Of a stretch of 25,478 nucleotides of DNA, positions 13,650-21,456 are shown piece after piece. The position numbers and the translations under genes are program-made. The stretch is from the IMG/VR virus record IMGVR_UViG_3300010430_000421, positions 1 through 25,478 of that record; one strand, given 5' to 3'. Each line of letters starts with the position of its first letter. Position 1 is the first letter of the stretch. The notes beneath the pieces were generated by a model. The model did not search any database and had not been told where the DNA came from. It saw nothing but the letters and a program-made list of their open reading frames with translations. The DNA comes from a virus.

Positions 13650-14051
13650 ATGGCAGAGATTAGATCCGAGCTCGGATATTTTGATAGGCAGCCGGTAATA
13701 TGCCTGGCGCCCAAAGTCGAGCGAACCAGCAACAAAGGAATGAGGTTTTTAATCGGCATGAACCAGCTTTACGAGTACTCAGAGGACCATAACGCCACGT
13801 TTGAGCAGCACATGAGGCGAGTATCCCAGGCGGTTTTGGAGCGTTTTGATCTCGGAGAGCCAACTATCAAGAAAATGGCAGAAATTGCGGCCGTGATTCA
13901 AGCGAGGATTGACGATCTATTGAAGATGCCACCCCTTGCACCCGAAAAAAAGGCGGTGGCCTCGGCCATTGTAAGGATCGACGGCACACCGTTTCACCAT
14001 GAAATAAGCGAGGATACCAATGCCGGATATATCCAATACACCAGCGGTTGA
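13650..14051 (+). CDS. Hypothetical protein upstream of portal (133 aa)
   Basis: CCAGGAGG precedes the ATG. The first 35 residues include strands (YFDRQPVICLAPKV); the middle is a helix-rich stretch (FEQHMRRVSQAVLERFDLGE, then KKMAEIAAVIQARIDDLLKM). It overlaps the portal start by 32 bases, suggesting coupled translation and a packaging or head role. No family recognised. Confidence 0.6.
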   Translation: MAEIRSELGYFDRQPVICLAPKVERTSNKGMRFLIGMNQLYEYSEDHNATFEQHMRRVSQAVLERFDLGEPTIKKMAEIAAVIQARIDDLLKMPPLAPEKKAVASAIVRIDGTPFHHEISEDTNAGYIQYTSG

Positions 14052-16326
14052 GCCGGACCGATTTAACGATCCGGATTATGGTTACAACCAGGGCCTATCC
14101 CAAGAGGAAGAATTAGCAATAGCCGGTTTTACAGACGCCGAAACCCGCGACACTGAAAAGCATCCCTATGATTATGATCCTAAAGTGCTCACCAGGTACC
14201 GCCGGCTAAATGGATGGTACAAACGAGAGCGCCAGCTGCAGGGCGATTTTCGTATCGAGCAAATGAAAGATCATAAGTTTTATGACGGCGATCAATGGGA
14301 GGAAGATGATAAAACCGAGCTCAAAGATCGCGGGCAAAAGGCCACGGTTTTTAATCAGATCAAGCCCACTTGTGATTGGGTGATCGGTACCGAGAAAAGA
14401 ACGCGGATCGATTATCTGGTATTACCCAGGGGCAAAGAGGACCGGCCCCTGGCCGAAACGAAAACCAAGATCCTTAAATATGTATCCGATATTAATAAAG
14501 AACAATTCCACCGGTCCAGGGCCTTTGAGGATTCGGTTAAATCTGGCCTCGGATGGTTAGAGGCCGGCGTTAAATCTGATATAGACGATGATCCGGTATT
14601 CGTAAGGTGGGAAGATTGGCGCAATATTTGGTGGGATACCCTGCACGTTGAGCCCGATTATACCGACGGCCGCTATTTATTCAGATCCAAATGGGTGGAT
14701 TTCGATGTAGCGGCCTCGATGTTTCCGGACCGCCTGGGCATTGTCCGCCTGGCAGTGCAAAAGGATGATCTGTATTGGCAGGAAGAAGATCAACAGATCG
14801 ATGTTGATCCGGTCGAGGGCGAGGCAGGATTCGCGCTGGAATTGTCCGGAGATACCGGCGTAACCACCTGGGCCCGCAACCGCGTCCGCCTAATTGAAGC
14901 CTGGTATAAAGAGCCGATGCGCGGCAAGATAATGAAAGGCAAGGATATTGGCACCCTAAACGGCGTCATGTACGACGAGCAAAGCGAGAACCACCAGGCG
15001 TTAGTGCAAGAGGGCCTGGCCAGTACGGTGGATGCAATCCGGATGGGCGTTAGGATAATGATCTTCTGCAGCAGGGGCATCTTGCACGACGGCCCGACGC
15101 CTTATAATCACAACCGTTTTCCTTTCGTGCCCATTTGGGCAAACCGCAAAAAGGTTGACAATTCACCTTATGGAATGATCCGGCAGCTGCGCGATCCCCA
15201 GGAAGATCTAAACAAGCGCCGATCGAAAGCCCTGCATATTCTCAATACTCGCCAGGTTGTAGCCGATGAAAACGCCACCGATGATTGGGATGATATTAAG
15301 CAGGAAGTGGACCGACCCGACGGCCTCATCCGAGTTAAGCAAGGCACCCGATTTGATTTCCAGACCGATACGCAGCTGGCCGGCGAACATATTATGCTGA
15401 TGAACCAGGACGCCGAGTATATCGAGCGGACCGGCGGCGTTAATGATGAAATGATGGGCAGGCAAACAAACGCGGTTAGCGGCAAGGCGATAACGGCCCG
15501 CCAGGAGCTCGGTACCACCTTAACCATGACCATGTTTGACAATCTCCGCCTGGCCTTTCAGCTGATAGGCGAGCTAAAACTTTCCCTGGTCGAACAATTT
15601 TACACCGAAGAAAAAACAATCCGGATCCAGGGGGCCCCGAATGAGTGGGATTTTGTCGATCTCAATTACCAGGATCCGGAAACCGGCGAAATGACAAACG
15701 ATATAACGGCCAGCCAGGCCGATTTTGTTATCGATAGCCAGAACTTTACGGCCTCGATGCGCCAGGCAGCCTTTGAGCAATTAACCTCGATGCTCGAAAA
15801 ATTACCGCCCGAATTAGCTATGGCCATGCTCGATATTATTGTCGATATGTCCGATGTACCGCTAAAGGAAACTTTAGTGCAGCGGATCCGCGATATAACA
15901 GGGCAAAAGGATCCGAGCAAGGATCCCCAGGATCCGGAGGAAGTGGCCAAAGAGCAGGCCAAAGCAGAGGCCGAGGCCAAACAAAAGGAATTGTTAGAGG
16001 CCATTCAGATGTTAGAGATTCGATTTAAGGAGGCCCAGGCCGAGAAATTGGAAACCGACGCGGCGGCCACTTCATTAAAGATGGAAGTCGAGGCCGATAA
16101 GGTGGGATCCGAGGTTGAAAAGATCGAGGCGGAAACAATGTCGATCGAGAGCTCGGTAGAACTGGCCGACGAGGAATTAGATTTTAAAAAGACCGACGCG
16201 GCAGCCGGCCGGCAGATCGATAGGGCCAAAGTCTTAGCGGATATTGAGGCCTCTAAACGCTCGGAAATGACAGCACAACGACCGGCACCAAAGCAACCAG
16301 CTAAAAAACCAGCCAAGAAAGGATAG
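14020..16326 (+). CDS. Portal protein, P22-type
   Basis: A 768-residue portal. After an acidic start, HKFYDGDQWEEDDKTELKDRG and NQIKPTCDWVIGTEKRTR (residues about 85-130) are the portal entry motif of this family. The core continues with WEDWRNIWWDTLH, FPFVPIWANRK and MIRQLRDPQEDLNKRRSKAL, and GGVNDEMMGRQTNAVSGKAI marks the wing/crown region. From about residue 630 the C-terminus is a Lys/Glu/Ala-rich coiled coil ending in PAKKPAKK, matching the long helical barrel of P22-like portals. It forms the dodecameric DNA gate at one capsid vertex. Confidence 0.9.
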   Translation: MPDISNTPAVEPDRFNDPDYGYNQGLSQEEELAIAGFTDAETRDTEKHPYDYDPKVLTRYRRLNGWYKRERQLQGDFRIEQMKDHKFYDGDQWEEDDKTELKDRGQKATVFNQIKPTCDWVIGTEKRTRIDYLVLPRGKEDRPLAETKTKILKYVSDINKEQFHRSRAFEDSVKSGLGWLEAGVKSDIDDDPVFVRWEDWRNIWWDTLHVEPDYTDGRYLFRSKWVDFDVAASMFPDRLGIVRLAVQKDDLYWQEEDQQIDVDPVEGEAGFALELSGDTGVTTWARNRVRLIEAWYKEPMRGKIMKGKDIGTLNGVMYDEQSENHQALVQEGLASTVDAIRMGVRIMIFCSRGILHDGPTPYNHNRFPFVPIWANRKKVDNSPYGMIRQLRDPQEDLNKRRSKALHILNTRQVVADENATDDWDDIKQEVDRPDGLIRVKQGTRFDFQTDTQLAGEHIMLMNQDAEYIERTGGVNDEMMGRQTNAVSGKAITARQELGTTLTMTMFDNLRLAFQLIGELKLSLVEQFYTEEKTIRIQGAPNEWDFVDLNYQDPETGEMTNDITASQADFVIDSQNFTASMRQAAFEQLTSMLEKLPPELAMAMLDIIVDMSDVPLKETLVQRIRDITGQKDPSKDPQDPEEVAKEQAKAEAEAKQKELLEAIQMLEIRFKEAQAEKLETDAAATSLKMEVEADKVGSEVEKIEAETMSIESSVELADEELDFKKTDAAAGRQIDRAKVLADIEASKRSEMTAQRPAPKQPAKKPAKKG

Positions 16327-16329
16327 ATC

Positions 16330-16986
16330 ATGCCAGCAGCAGCAGCAAGAGTCGGACGGTTAAAGAAAGGCGCCCAACGCGGCGGCGGCGGCCTGCGAAT
16401 GGGCGCACAATCGCAAATGGCCGGCCCGCTTAAAATGGGTGCTCGGAGTAGAGGACCGATTAAACAAGGCGCGGTAAGATCGGCTATGGAAACTGCCAGG
16501 GGCGGACCAGGGGATCGAGGCCCAGGCGGCATACCAGGCCAGGAATTATCCGGCTTACACGGCGGACCCAGGATGCCCCAGGCAAACGCCGGCCAGCCCG
16601 AAATGGCAACCGGCGCCCAGGGCCCCGCGGTTATGCCGGCCGAACCGGTGGCCGCACCGATCCCGACCGGCGGATCCGGAAAAAGCGCCGACGTCGGCAG
16701 CGGCGGAGCTGGCGTTATGGATATGGGCCCGACTCCGAAAGGCGTACAGGATGCAGGCGCCGGCGGTGGCGGTCGATTATTGAGGCCAGGAACCGGCCTT
16801 ATTAGTCCGGCCGCGCCGATCCGGCCCCTGGATGGTGGCGAGAGTGTACCAGCTGCAGTACCGCCACCAGGAGCACAGGCGGAAGTCGCGCCTATGGCAA
16901 AAATGATGGCCTCGCGTCAACCTATGTCTGGATTTCAACCGCGGCGGAAACCCAAGTCACGGCCAGGCTATTTTACAGGAGCATAA
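16330..16986 (+). CDS. Gly/Pro/Ala-rich disordered basic protein (218 aa)
   Basis: Low-complexity throughout: glycine, proline, alanine and methionine dominate. Basic patches lie at the N-terminus (RVGRLKKGAQRGGGGLRMGA) and C-terminus (QPRRKPKSRPGYFTG). The segment MGAQ/MGAR recurs near residues 24-40. No folded domain is apparent. It begins four bases after the portal stop and opens a run of small basic genes, so a virion-internal or assembly role is likely. No family recognised. Confidence 0.6.
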   Translation: MPAAAARVGRLKKGAQRGGGGLRMGAQSQMAGPLKMGARSRGPIKQGAVRSAMETARGGPGDRGPGGIPGQELSGLHGGPRMPQANAGQPEMATGAQGPAVMPAEPVAAPIPTGGSGKSADVGSGGAGVMDMGPTPKGVQDAGAGGGGRLLRPGTGLISPAAPIRPLDGGESVPAAVPPPGAQAEVAPMAKMMASRQPMSGFQPRRKPKSRPGYFTGA

Positions 16987-16989
16987 ACG

Positions 16990-17199
16990 ATGGGCGTATC
17001 ACGATCAAAAGGATGGACCGAGGACGATATTAACAAAGATGATCCGGAGGCCTATCACGGCGGCGGTATCGTAACCGCGGAGATAAGGGCCCGCGAGGAA
17101 CAGGAAAAGCTAAAGAAAAAGCGAAAGAAACGGATCAATGCTACCCAGGAATTTATCGAGGGCATGAAAAACCGCAAAGAAATGAACGAGGTACTATAA
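16990..17199 (+). CDS. Small Lys-rich protein (69 aa)
   Basis: CAGGAGC precedes the ATG. An acidic first part (WTEDDINKDDPEAYHGGGIV) is followed by a charged helix with KKKRKKRIN (residues 43-51). The stop overlaps the next start (TAATG). The Glu/Lys helix could be a coiled coil. Part of the basic cluster between portal and scaffold. Family not recognised. Confidence 0.6.
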   Translation: MGVSRSKGWTEDDINKDDPEAYHGGGIVTAEIRAREEQEKLKKKRKKRINATQEFIEGMKNRKEMNEVL

Positions 17200-17507
17200 T
17201 GGGAGCACCACCACCGACGAATAAAACGGCTAAGATGGGCAGCAGTACTAAAATGGCCAAGTCGACCACGGACAAAACCGGCGCGATCCAGGCAAGTCGA
17301 GATCGAACCAAAGCACAAACGGCGCCAGGCACCGACTACAAGGCAAAAAAGGCAGCCCAAAAGGGAAAGGGCGGCGGATATGTGGCGGCAAAGTCCGGCG
17401 AATCGGCCGAGGAAAAGCGCAAGACGCGCCTGGCCAAAATGAGAGAGATAACGACTAAAGCCCGCGAGCTCCGTAAAAGTCGATCATCGATGATAACAGG
17501 CCTTTAA
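17199..17507 (+). CDS. Histone-tail-like Lys/Ala/Thr-rich protein (102 aa)
   Basis: Roughly a quarter of the residues are lysine or arginine, with few hydrophobics until a short C-terminal helix (RLAKMREITTKARELRKS). Segments such as YKAKKAAQKGKGGG look like histone H1 tails. Likely disordered and DNA-binding in vitro. The start overlaps the previous stop. A role in DNA condensation inside the capsid, or in assembly, is inferred from composition and position. Confidence 0.6.
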   Translation: MGAPPPTNKTAKMGSSTKMAKSTTDKTGAIQASRDRTKAQTAPGTDYKAKKAAQKGKGGGYVAAKSGESAEEKRKTRLAKMREITTKARELRKSRSSMITGL

Positions 17508-17509
17508 TT

Positions 17510-17722
17510 ATGAGGGATGCAGACCAGGGCAAAAGTAGCCAGCTACCGAGTTTCGGCACCGTTATTCGGTATGCAGGCGGTAAGCGTAAAAAGAAAAAGC
17601 GCGGTCCGGATCCGGAGCAGGCGGCAAGGATTCACGCTTTACAGGCCGAAAATATGGCCAGACGATCGTTAATGAGTCCGCAAGGGCCCAGGGGTGATAT
17701 TAACCCCTGGAATAAATCTTAG
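17510..17722 (+). CDS. Small basic protein with KRKKKKR patch (70 aa)
   Basis: ATG at 17510 follows the previous stop by two bases. A GGKRKKKKRGPDPE stretch (residues 24-37) leads to a helix (QAARIHALQAENMARRSL), and the end is Pro/Gly-rich. Its basic patch and position match the rest of the cluster. No family recognised. Confidence 0.55.
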   Translation: MRDADQGKSSQLPSFGTVIRYAGGKRKKKKRGPDPEQAARIHALQAENMARRSLMSPQGPRGDINPWNKS

Positions 17723-17733
17723 GAGGTATCACT

Positions 17734-17931
17734 ATGTCAGGCGAGGGAACAGCACCGAGTTACCAGGGGCGAAAACCCCAAAAGGATGATATGAGCGGCA
17801 AACCGGCTGGCAGCCAGACCGCCAGGGCAACAGCAACCGACAAGGGCAGCGGAACGTCCAAAGGCCGCAGCCCAAGCAAAAAGGATATGCCAGGTAAAAA
17901 TCCAGTAAAGGATCGCACCGACAAATATTAA
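17734..17931 (+). CDS. Disordered Lys/Gly/Ser-rich protein (65 aa)
   Basis: TAGGAGG lies eight bases before the ATG. The 65 residues are almost entirely polar (Lys, Gly, Ser, Thr, Asp), with no hydrophobic core, so disorder is expected. KKDM recurs in modified form (QKDDM, KKDM). Its strong ribosome site suggests abundant product. Function unknown. Confidence 0.55.
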   Translation: MSGEGTAPSYQGRKPQKDDMSGKPAGSQTARATATDKGSGTSKGRSPSKKDMPGKNPVKDRTDKY

Positions 17932-17941
17932 GAGGTAGGCC

Positions 17942-18124
17942 ATGCCTTTGACTAAAAAAGGCCGCAAGATTATGTCGGCCATGAAAGGCCAGTACGGCGA
18001 GGACCAGGGCGAGCGCGTGTTTTACGCCAGCAGGAATAAAGGCACGATTTCGGGTGTAGATAAAGCCCGCAATAAAAATAAGAAACATCAAATCTATATG
18101 CGCGGCCGATCGCGCATGAATTAA
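17942..18124 (+). CDS. Conserved phage mini-protein of the MPLTKKG type (60 aa)
   Basis: The sequence MPLTKKGRKIMSAMKGQYG followed by GERVFYASRNKGTISGV is a pattern I recognise from many phage and metagenomic genomes, often near the portal and capsid genes. It is an unnamed family with a conserved FYAS(R/K)NKG signature. The 60-residue length is usual. The C-terminus is basic (KNKKHQIYMRGRSR). This is the only clearly conserved member of the basic cluster. Its function is not known to me. Confidence 0.75.
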   Translation: MPLTKKGRKIMSAMKGQYGEDQGERVFYASRNKGTISGVDKARNKNKKHQIYMRGRSRMN

Positions 18125-18136
18125 GGAGGCCCCAAC

Positions 18137-18460
18137 ATGGCAGACGATGAAAAGAAAAAAAAGAACCCAGGCCTGGTACAAAACGTCAAAGATATTTATG
18201 GTATGGGCAAAAAGCTGTATGGCCACTACATGAAAAAGCGCAAGCAAATGTCGGAAGTTAAGCCACCGACCGGCCCGACAATGCGTCAGATCGTACCGCC
18301 TAAACCGCCCGAAAAGGAACCAGGCGGCGATATGAAAAAACCGATTTCGCAGCAACCGCCCAAAAAGAAAAAGGAAAAGAAACCCCGCGGCGGAGTGGGC
18401 GGCGTACTCGATAAGATCCAAGAGCGCAAGGACCGGATGCGCGAGGCCCTTGAAGATTAA
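18137..18460 (+). CDS. Lys/Pro-rich protein (107 aa)
   Basis: AAGGAGG precedes the ATG. The N-terminal half has a helix (LVQNVKDIYGMGKKLYGHYM) after DEKKKK. The second half is Pro/Lys-rich (KPPEKEPGGD, PPKKKKEKKP) and ends in a charged helix (DKIQERKDRMREALED). It is the last member of the basic cluster before the scaffold gene. No family recognised. Confidence 0.6.
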   Translation: MADDEKKKKNPGLVQNVKDIYGMGKKLYGHYMKKRKQMSEVKPPTGPTMRQIVPPKPPEKEPGGDMKKPISQQPPKKKKEKKPRGGVGGVLDKIQERKDRMREALED

Positions 18461-18488
18461 CCCTTAACAAAGACCAGGAGGCATTACT

Positions 18489-19448
18489 ATGAACGCAAAA
18501 GCCGAGGAACAGGCAAAGGCAGTAAAAAGCGACGGCCGGACCGATAAGGAAAAGCTGGCCGATATTGGTTTATCTCCGGAAGAAACCGCGGCCTTAGAGG
18601 CCGACGATACCGACACAGGCGCCGAGGGCGCCGATAAGGACGCAGCCGGCAAGGATGCCGACAAGTCCGGCGATAAGGGGGCCACCGATGCCAAAGATGA
18701 GAACGAGGCCGATAAGGCCGCGGCGGCGGAGGCCAGCGGCGGCGAGGGTGACGAGAAAGCCGGCGATACTCAACCGTCGGAAAAAGTACCCGACCATTTC
18801 ATCCCAATGGCGGAAACATTAACCGATGAAGATCTAACGCAGATTTCAACAGATCTTGAAACCCTTAAAACTCAATTTGATGATGGTGATATTGATTACG
18901 AGAAATATACCGACGGCCGTTTAGAGCTCGAAAAGCTGATATGGCACCATGAGCAAGCGGAAATGACAAATATTAACGCCGTCGAACAACGCTGGCAGTG
19001 GGAACGCGATTGGTATCTGCAATCAAATGCGGAGCTCAATAACTCCCAGGTGATATACGGTGCCTTTGCGGCCCAGGTAAACGCGCTTTTAGCCGACGAT
19101 GAATGGAATACCGCCCCAGGTTTTGACCTTTTGACCGAGGCGCACAGGCGCGTATCATCCGAGATCGATAGCCTGGCGGGCCCAGGATCCGGATCGACCG
19201 ACAACGGCCGACCAGCTGGCGGCGATAAATTGAGCGCCGACGAGAAAGCGGCCGATGCCCTTAAAAAGGCAAAGGCGGCAGAGTCCGGCAAGCGGCCACC
19301 GGAAACCCTGGCCGGCAAACCGTCGGCCGAGAAACATACCGATGAGAGCAAATTTGCCTATCTCGATAATTTAGAGGGCGAAAAGCTGCAGGCCGCGATC
19401 GATAAACTCAGCCCGACCGAGTTAAAAGAGTACGAGGACCACCACTAA
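18489..19448 (+). CDS. Probable capsid scaffolding protein
   Basis: The 319-residue protein is highly acidic and Ala/Asp/Glu/Lys-rich in residues 1-100 and again in the last 100, with a helical middle (EDLTQISTDLETLKTQF, EHRRVSSEIDSL-like). The composition and location just before the capsid genes are those of phage scaffold proteins. CCAGGAGG precedes the ATG. It would guide coat assembly and then leave or be cleaved. Identification rests on composition and synteny rather than a named domain. Confidence 0.65.
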   Translation: MNAKAEEQAKAVKSDGRTDKEKLADIGLSPEETAALEADDTDTGAEGADKDAAGKDADKSGDKGATDAKDENEADKAAAAEASGGEGDEKAGDTQPSEKVPDHFIPMAETLTDEDLTQISTDLETLKTQFDDGDIDYEKYTDGRLELEKLIWHHEQAEMTNINAVEQRWQWERDWYLQSNAELNNSQVIYGAFAAQVNALLADDEWNTAPGFDLLTEAHRRVSSEIDSLAGPGSGSTDNGRPAGGDKLSADEKAADALKKAKAAESGKRPPETLAGKPSAEKHTDESKFAYLDNLEGEKLQAAIDKLSPTELKEYEDHH

Positions 19449-19909
19449 TGGAAGTAGTTTATCCGGATAATTGGGATCCGAGCGCAAAAGTTGAAAAGGC
19501 CGAGATCGATAAAACGGTATTGATAGCGCCATTTGCCTATATCATGGCCGGCGCGAGCATAGGGCCCTGGTGCATCATAGGCGCCTATTCGATGATCGGT
19601 GAAACCTGTATCCTGGCCGAGAACGTGCAAGTAATGGCCCATGTAACCATGCAGGCGGCCGAGATCGAGCGCGACGTTTTTATCGGCCCAGGCGTCCGGA
19701 TCCTAAATGTCAAGCACCCGCAGGCCACCTTTGAGGATCCCAAAGAGGATCCAGTTTGCATTTGTGAGGGCGCGATTATCGGCGGCGGTGCAACCATCCT
19801 GCCAGGCGTTACCATAGGCCCGCGGGCCAAAGTGGGCGCCGGCGCGATCGTTACCAGGGATATGGCAGCCGGCGAGCAAGTGAAAGGCCAGGCGGCCACG
19901 GTCTTTTAA
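19448..19909 (+). CDS. Left-handed beta-helix (hexapeptide-repeat) acyltransferase
   Basis: Repeating I/V-G-x-x hexapeptides (GASIGPWCIIGAYSMIGETC; IIGGGATILPGVTIGPRAKV; GAGAIVTRDM) wind a left-handed beta-helix. The order NVQVMAHVTMQ, IERDVFIGPGV, VKHPQATF resembles WbpD/WlbB-type sugar N-acetyltransferases, which acetylate UDP-amino sugars and work as trimers. At 153 residues it is a little shorter than those enzymes. Its ATG overlaps the scaffold stop (TAATG), placing it in the capsid operon. It may modify a sugar nucleotide or, less likely, serve structurally. Confidence 0.8.
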   Translation: MEVVYPDNWDPSAKVEKAEIDKTVLIAPFAYIMAGASIGPWCIIGAYSMIGETCILAENVQVMAHVTMQAAEIERDVFIGPGVRILNVKHPQATFEDPKEDPVCICEGAIIGGGATILPGVTIGPRAKVGAGAIVTRDMAAGEQVKGQAATVF

Positions 19910-19927
19910 AACTAATGGGGCGGAAAT

Positions 19928-20095
19928 GTGGCACTCTTAACCGACGTATCGAAAACCGAAATAGTGCACCTTGACCTGGCGGACGATACGAAAATCACGC
20001 TGCGCGTTATCAAAAAGAGCGGCAAAAAGGTTAGGATCTGCATTGACGCGCCTAAAACAGTGAGCATATCCAAAAAGGATTTGCCAAGAAAATAA
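19928..20095 (+). CDS. CsrA-family RNA-binding protein, divergent (55 aa)
   Basis: The GTG-started 55-residue product aligns along its length with CsrA. The best stretch, VRICIDAPKTVSISKKDL (residues 35-52), corresponds to E. coli VRIGVNAPKEVSVHREEI; ITLRVIKKSGKK matches the preceding strand. CsrA is a dimer that binds GGA motifs in mRNA leaders. Key RNA contacts differ: E. coli R6/R7 align with Asp6/Val7, and R44 aligns with Lys49. It ends 147 bases before the major capsid gene, whose leader carries GGA triplets. Family is likely; RNA binding is unproven. Confidence 0.75.
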   Translation: MALLTDVSKTEIVHLDLADDTKITLRVIKKSGKKVRICIDAPKTVSISKKDLPRK

Positions 20096-20242
20096 GGCCC
20101 CAGGTTCAAATATAGCCACCTGTTAAAACAGAGCAGGGTAAGAGGCCGGCGGACGGTGCCAACGATAGGCGCCGGCAACGTGCAGGAGTGAATTAAAACC
20201 TGTAACTTACTCTAATCTTATTCTGAACAGGAGGCTATTAAA
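20096..20242 (+). promoter_or_regulatory. Structured untranslated leader of the major capsid gene
   Basis: This 147-base gap is the longest in the head module. It contains a CTGTT-AA-AACAG hairpin (20120-20131), a GCCGGCG/CGCCGGC stem (20145-20151 with 20170-20176), and GGA triplets at 20151, 20185 and 20230. The last is within the ribosome site CAGGAGG (20228-20234). CCTGT (20199-20203) and CCTGTT (20119-20124) can each pair with the ACAGG of that site. The elements could support translational control; that is inferred. Confidence 0.5.
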
Positions 20243-21379
20243 ATGGCACAAACCATCATAGGGGTTAATGACCCAAAAGCAGTAAAGAAATATTCGGCGT
20301 TTCTGGCCGTCGATGTTGCGCGTACTTCATATTGGAGTCGCAAGTTTTTTGGCCAGGGCGTAGAATCCGGTATGCCGATCCACCAGCTTAACGAGCTGGA
20401 AAACGATGCCGGCGAGTACATTTCCTTTGATCTTTCCATGCAGCTGAAAATGCAACCGGTCGAGGGTGACGATGTACTCGAAAACAAAGAGGAAGAACTG
20501 AAGTTTTACACCGACGGCGTGTATATCGATCAAATGCGCGGCGGTGTAAACTCAGGCGGCCGCATGACGCGGAAACGGACCATCCACAATTTACGCAAAG
20601 TGGCGCGTAAGCGTCAATCCGAGTGGTGGGCCAGGGTATTTGATGAGCTGCATTTCATGTACCTTTCCGGAGCTCGCGGCGTAAATGCCGAATTTGTTTT
20701 TCCGGCAACCTATTCCGGATTTGCGGGCAACGCCTTTACCGCACCGGACGCGGAGCATATCCAGTACGCGAACAACAAAACAAAGGCAACCATTGTTGTT
20801 GGTGACGTTATGAACCTTACCGAGATCGATAAGGCGAAAGCGGTTGCCACCATGATGGGCGGCGGATCCGGCGGCGGGGATGCCGGCAGCGACGGCAATA
20901 CCCAAACGCCTAAAATCATGCCGATTATGATTAACGGCGAGAATCACTTTGTTACGGTGATGAATTCCTGGCAGGTTTATGATGTACGGACCTCGACCAG
21001 TACCGGCCAGTGGCTCGATATTCAGAAAGCCGCAGCGGCAGCCGAGGGCAGGAACAACCCCATTTTCAAGGGCGCCCTGGGTATGTATAACAATGTGGTA
21101 TTGCATGAGCATGAAAATCCGATCCGGTTTAATGATTACGGATCCGGCGGCGATGTTGAGGCCTGCAGGGCCCTTTTCCTCGGTGAGCAAGCGGCCGTTT
21201 GTGCGTTTGGATCCCCAGGAACCGGATTGCGTTTCGGGTGGTTTGAAGAAACCCGCGACAATGGCAATCAGCTGGTTATCTCGACCCATTCCATTTTCGG
21301 GATCAAGAAAACCACGTTTAATGGTAAGGACTATGGCATCATGGCCATTGATACAGCTGCCAAGAACCCGACCACCTAA
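20243..21379 (+). CDS. Major capsid protein, N4-gp56 family
   Basis: A 378-residue HK97-fold coat protein of the N4-gp56 type. Recognisable segments are WSRKFFGQG, IHQLNELENDAGEYISFDLS, LKFYTDGVYIDQMRGGVNSG and NPIFKGALGMYNNVVLHEHE, which forms the conserved late strand. It sits after scaffold and before head-completion genes. CAGGAGG lies eight bases before the ATG, after the 147-base structured leader. It forms the capsid shell. A 14-residue segment reappears in the chimeric ORF at 11049-11411. Confidence 0.9.
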   Translation: MAQTIIGVNDPKAVKKYSAFLAVDVARTSYWSRKFFGQGVESGMPIHQLNELENDAGEYISFDLSMQLKMQPVEGDDVLENKEEELKFYTDGVYIDQMRGGVNSGGRMTRKRTIHNLRKVARKRQSEWWARVFDELHFMYLSGARGVNAEFVFPATYSGFAGNAFTAPDAEHIQYANNKTKATIVVGDVMNLTEIDKAKAVATMMGGGSGGGDAGSDGNTQTPKIMPIMINGENHFVTVMNSWQVYDVRTSTSTGQWLDIQKAAAAAEGRNNPIFKGALGMYNNVVLHEHENPIRFNDYGSGGDVEACRALFLGEQAAVCAFGSPGTGLRFGWFEETRDNGNQLVISTHSIFGIKKTTFNGKDYGIMAIDTAAKNPTT

Positions 21380-21407
21380 ACGGCCGTAACCATTAACCTT
21401 TAATATT

Positions 21408-21443
21408 TGTAAAATCTTAACTGCATTAAACCGATATTTTACA
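21408..21443 (+). promoter_or_regulatory. Long-loop inverted repeat before ribosome site
   Basis: TGTAAAAT (21408-21415) is matched by ATTTTACA (21436-21443) around a 20-base loop, in the gap after the major capsid gene. The second arm runs into the AGGAGG ribosome site of the next gene. It is AT-rich and weak, so it may be a processing site or coincidence. Confidence 0.4.
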
Positions 21444-21456
21444 GGAGGAAAAAACC

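Noticed and set aside
16005-16532. Reverse-strand 175-residue frame across the portal/basic-gene junction
   Set aside because: It has a low-complexity Pro/Ser/Ala translation expected from the reverse of Glu/Ala/Gly-rich genes.
18489-18780. Acidic start of the scaffold gene as a DNA-mimic anti-restriction protein
   Set aside because: The acidity is Ala/Asp-repeat low complexity within a 319-residue scaffold-like protein placed before the coat gene; DNA mimics are usually compact separate proteins.
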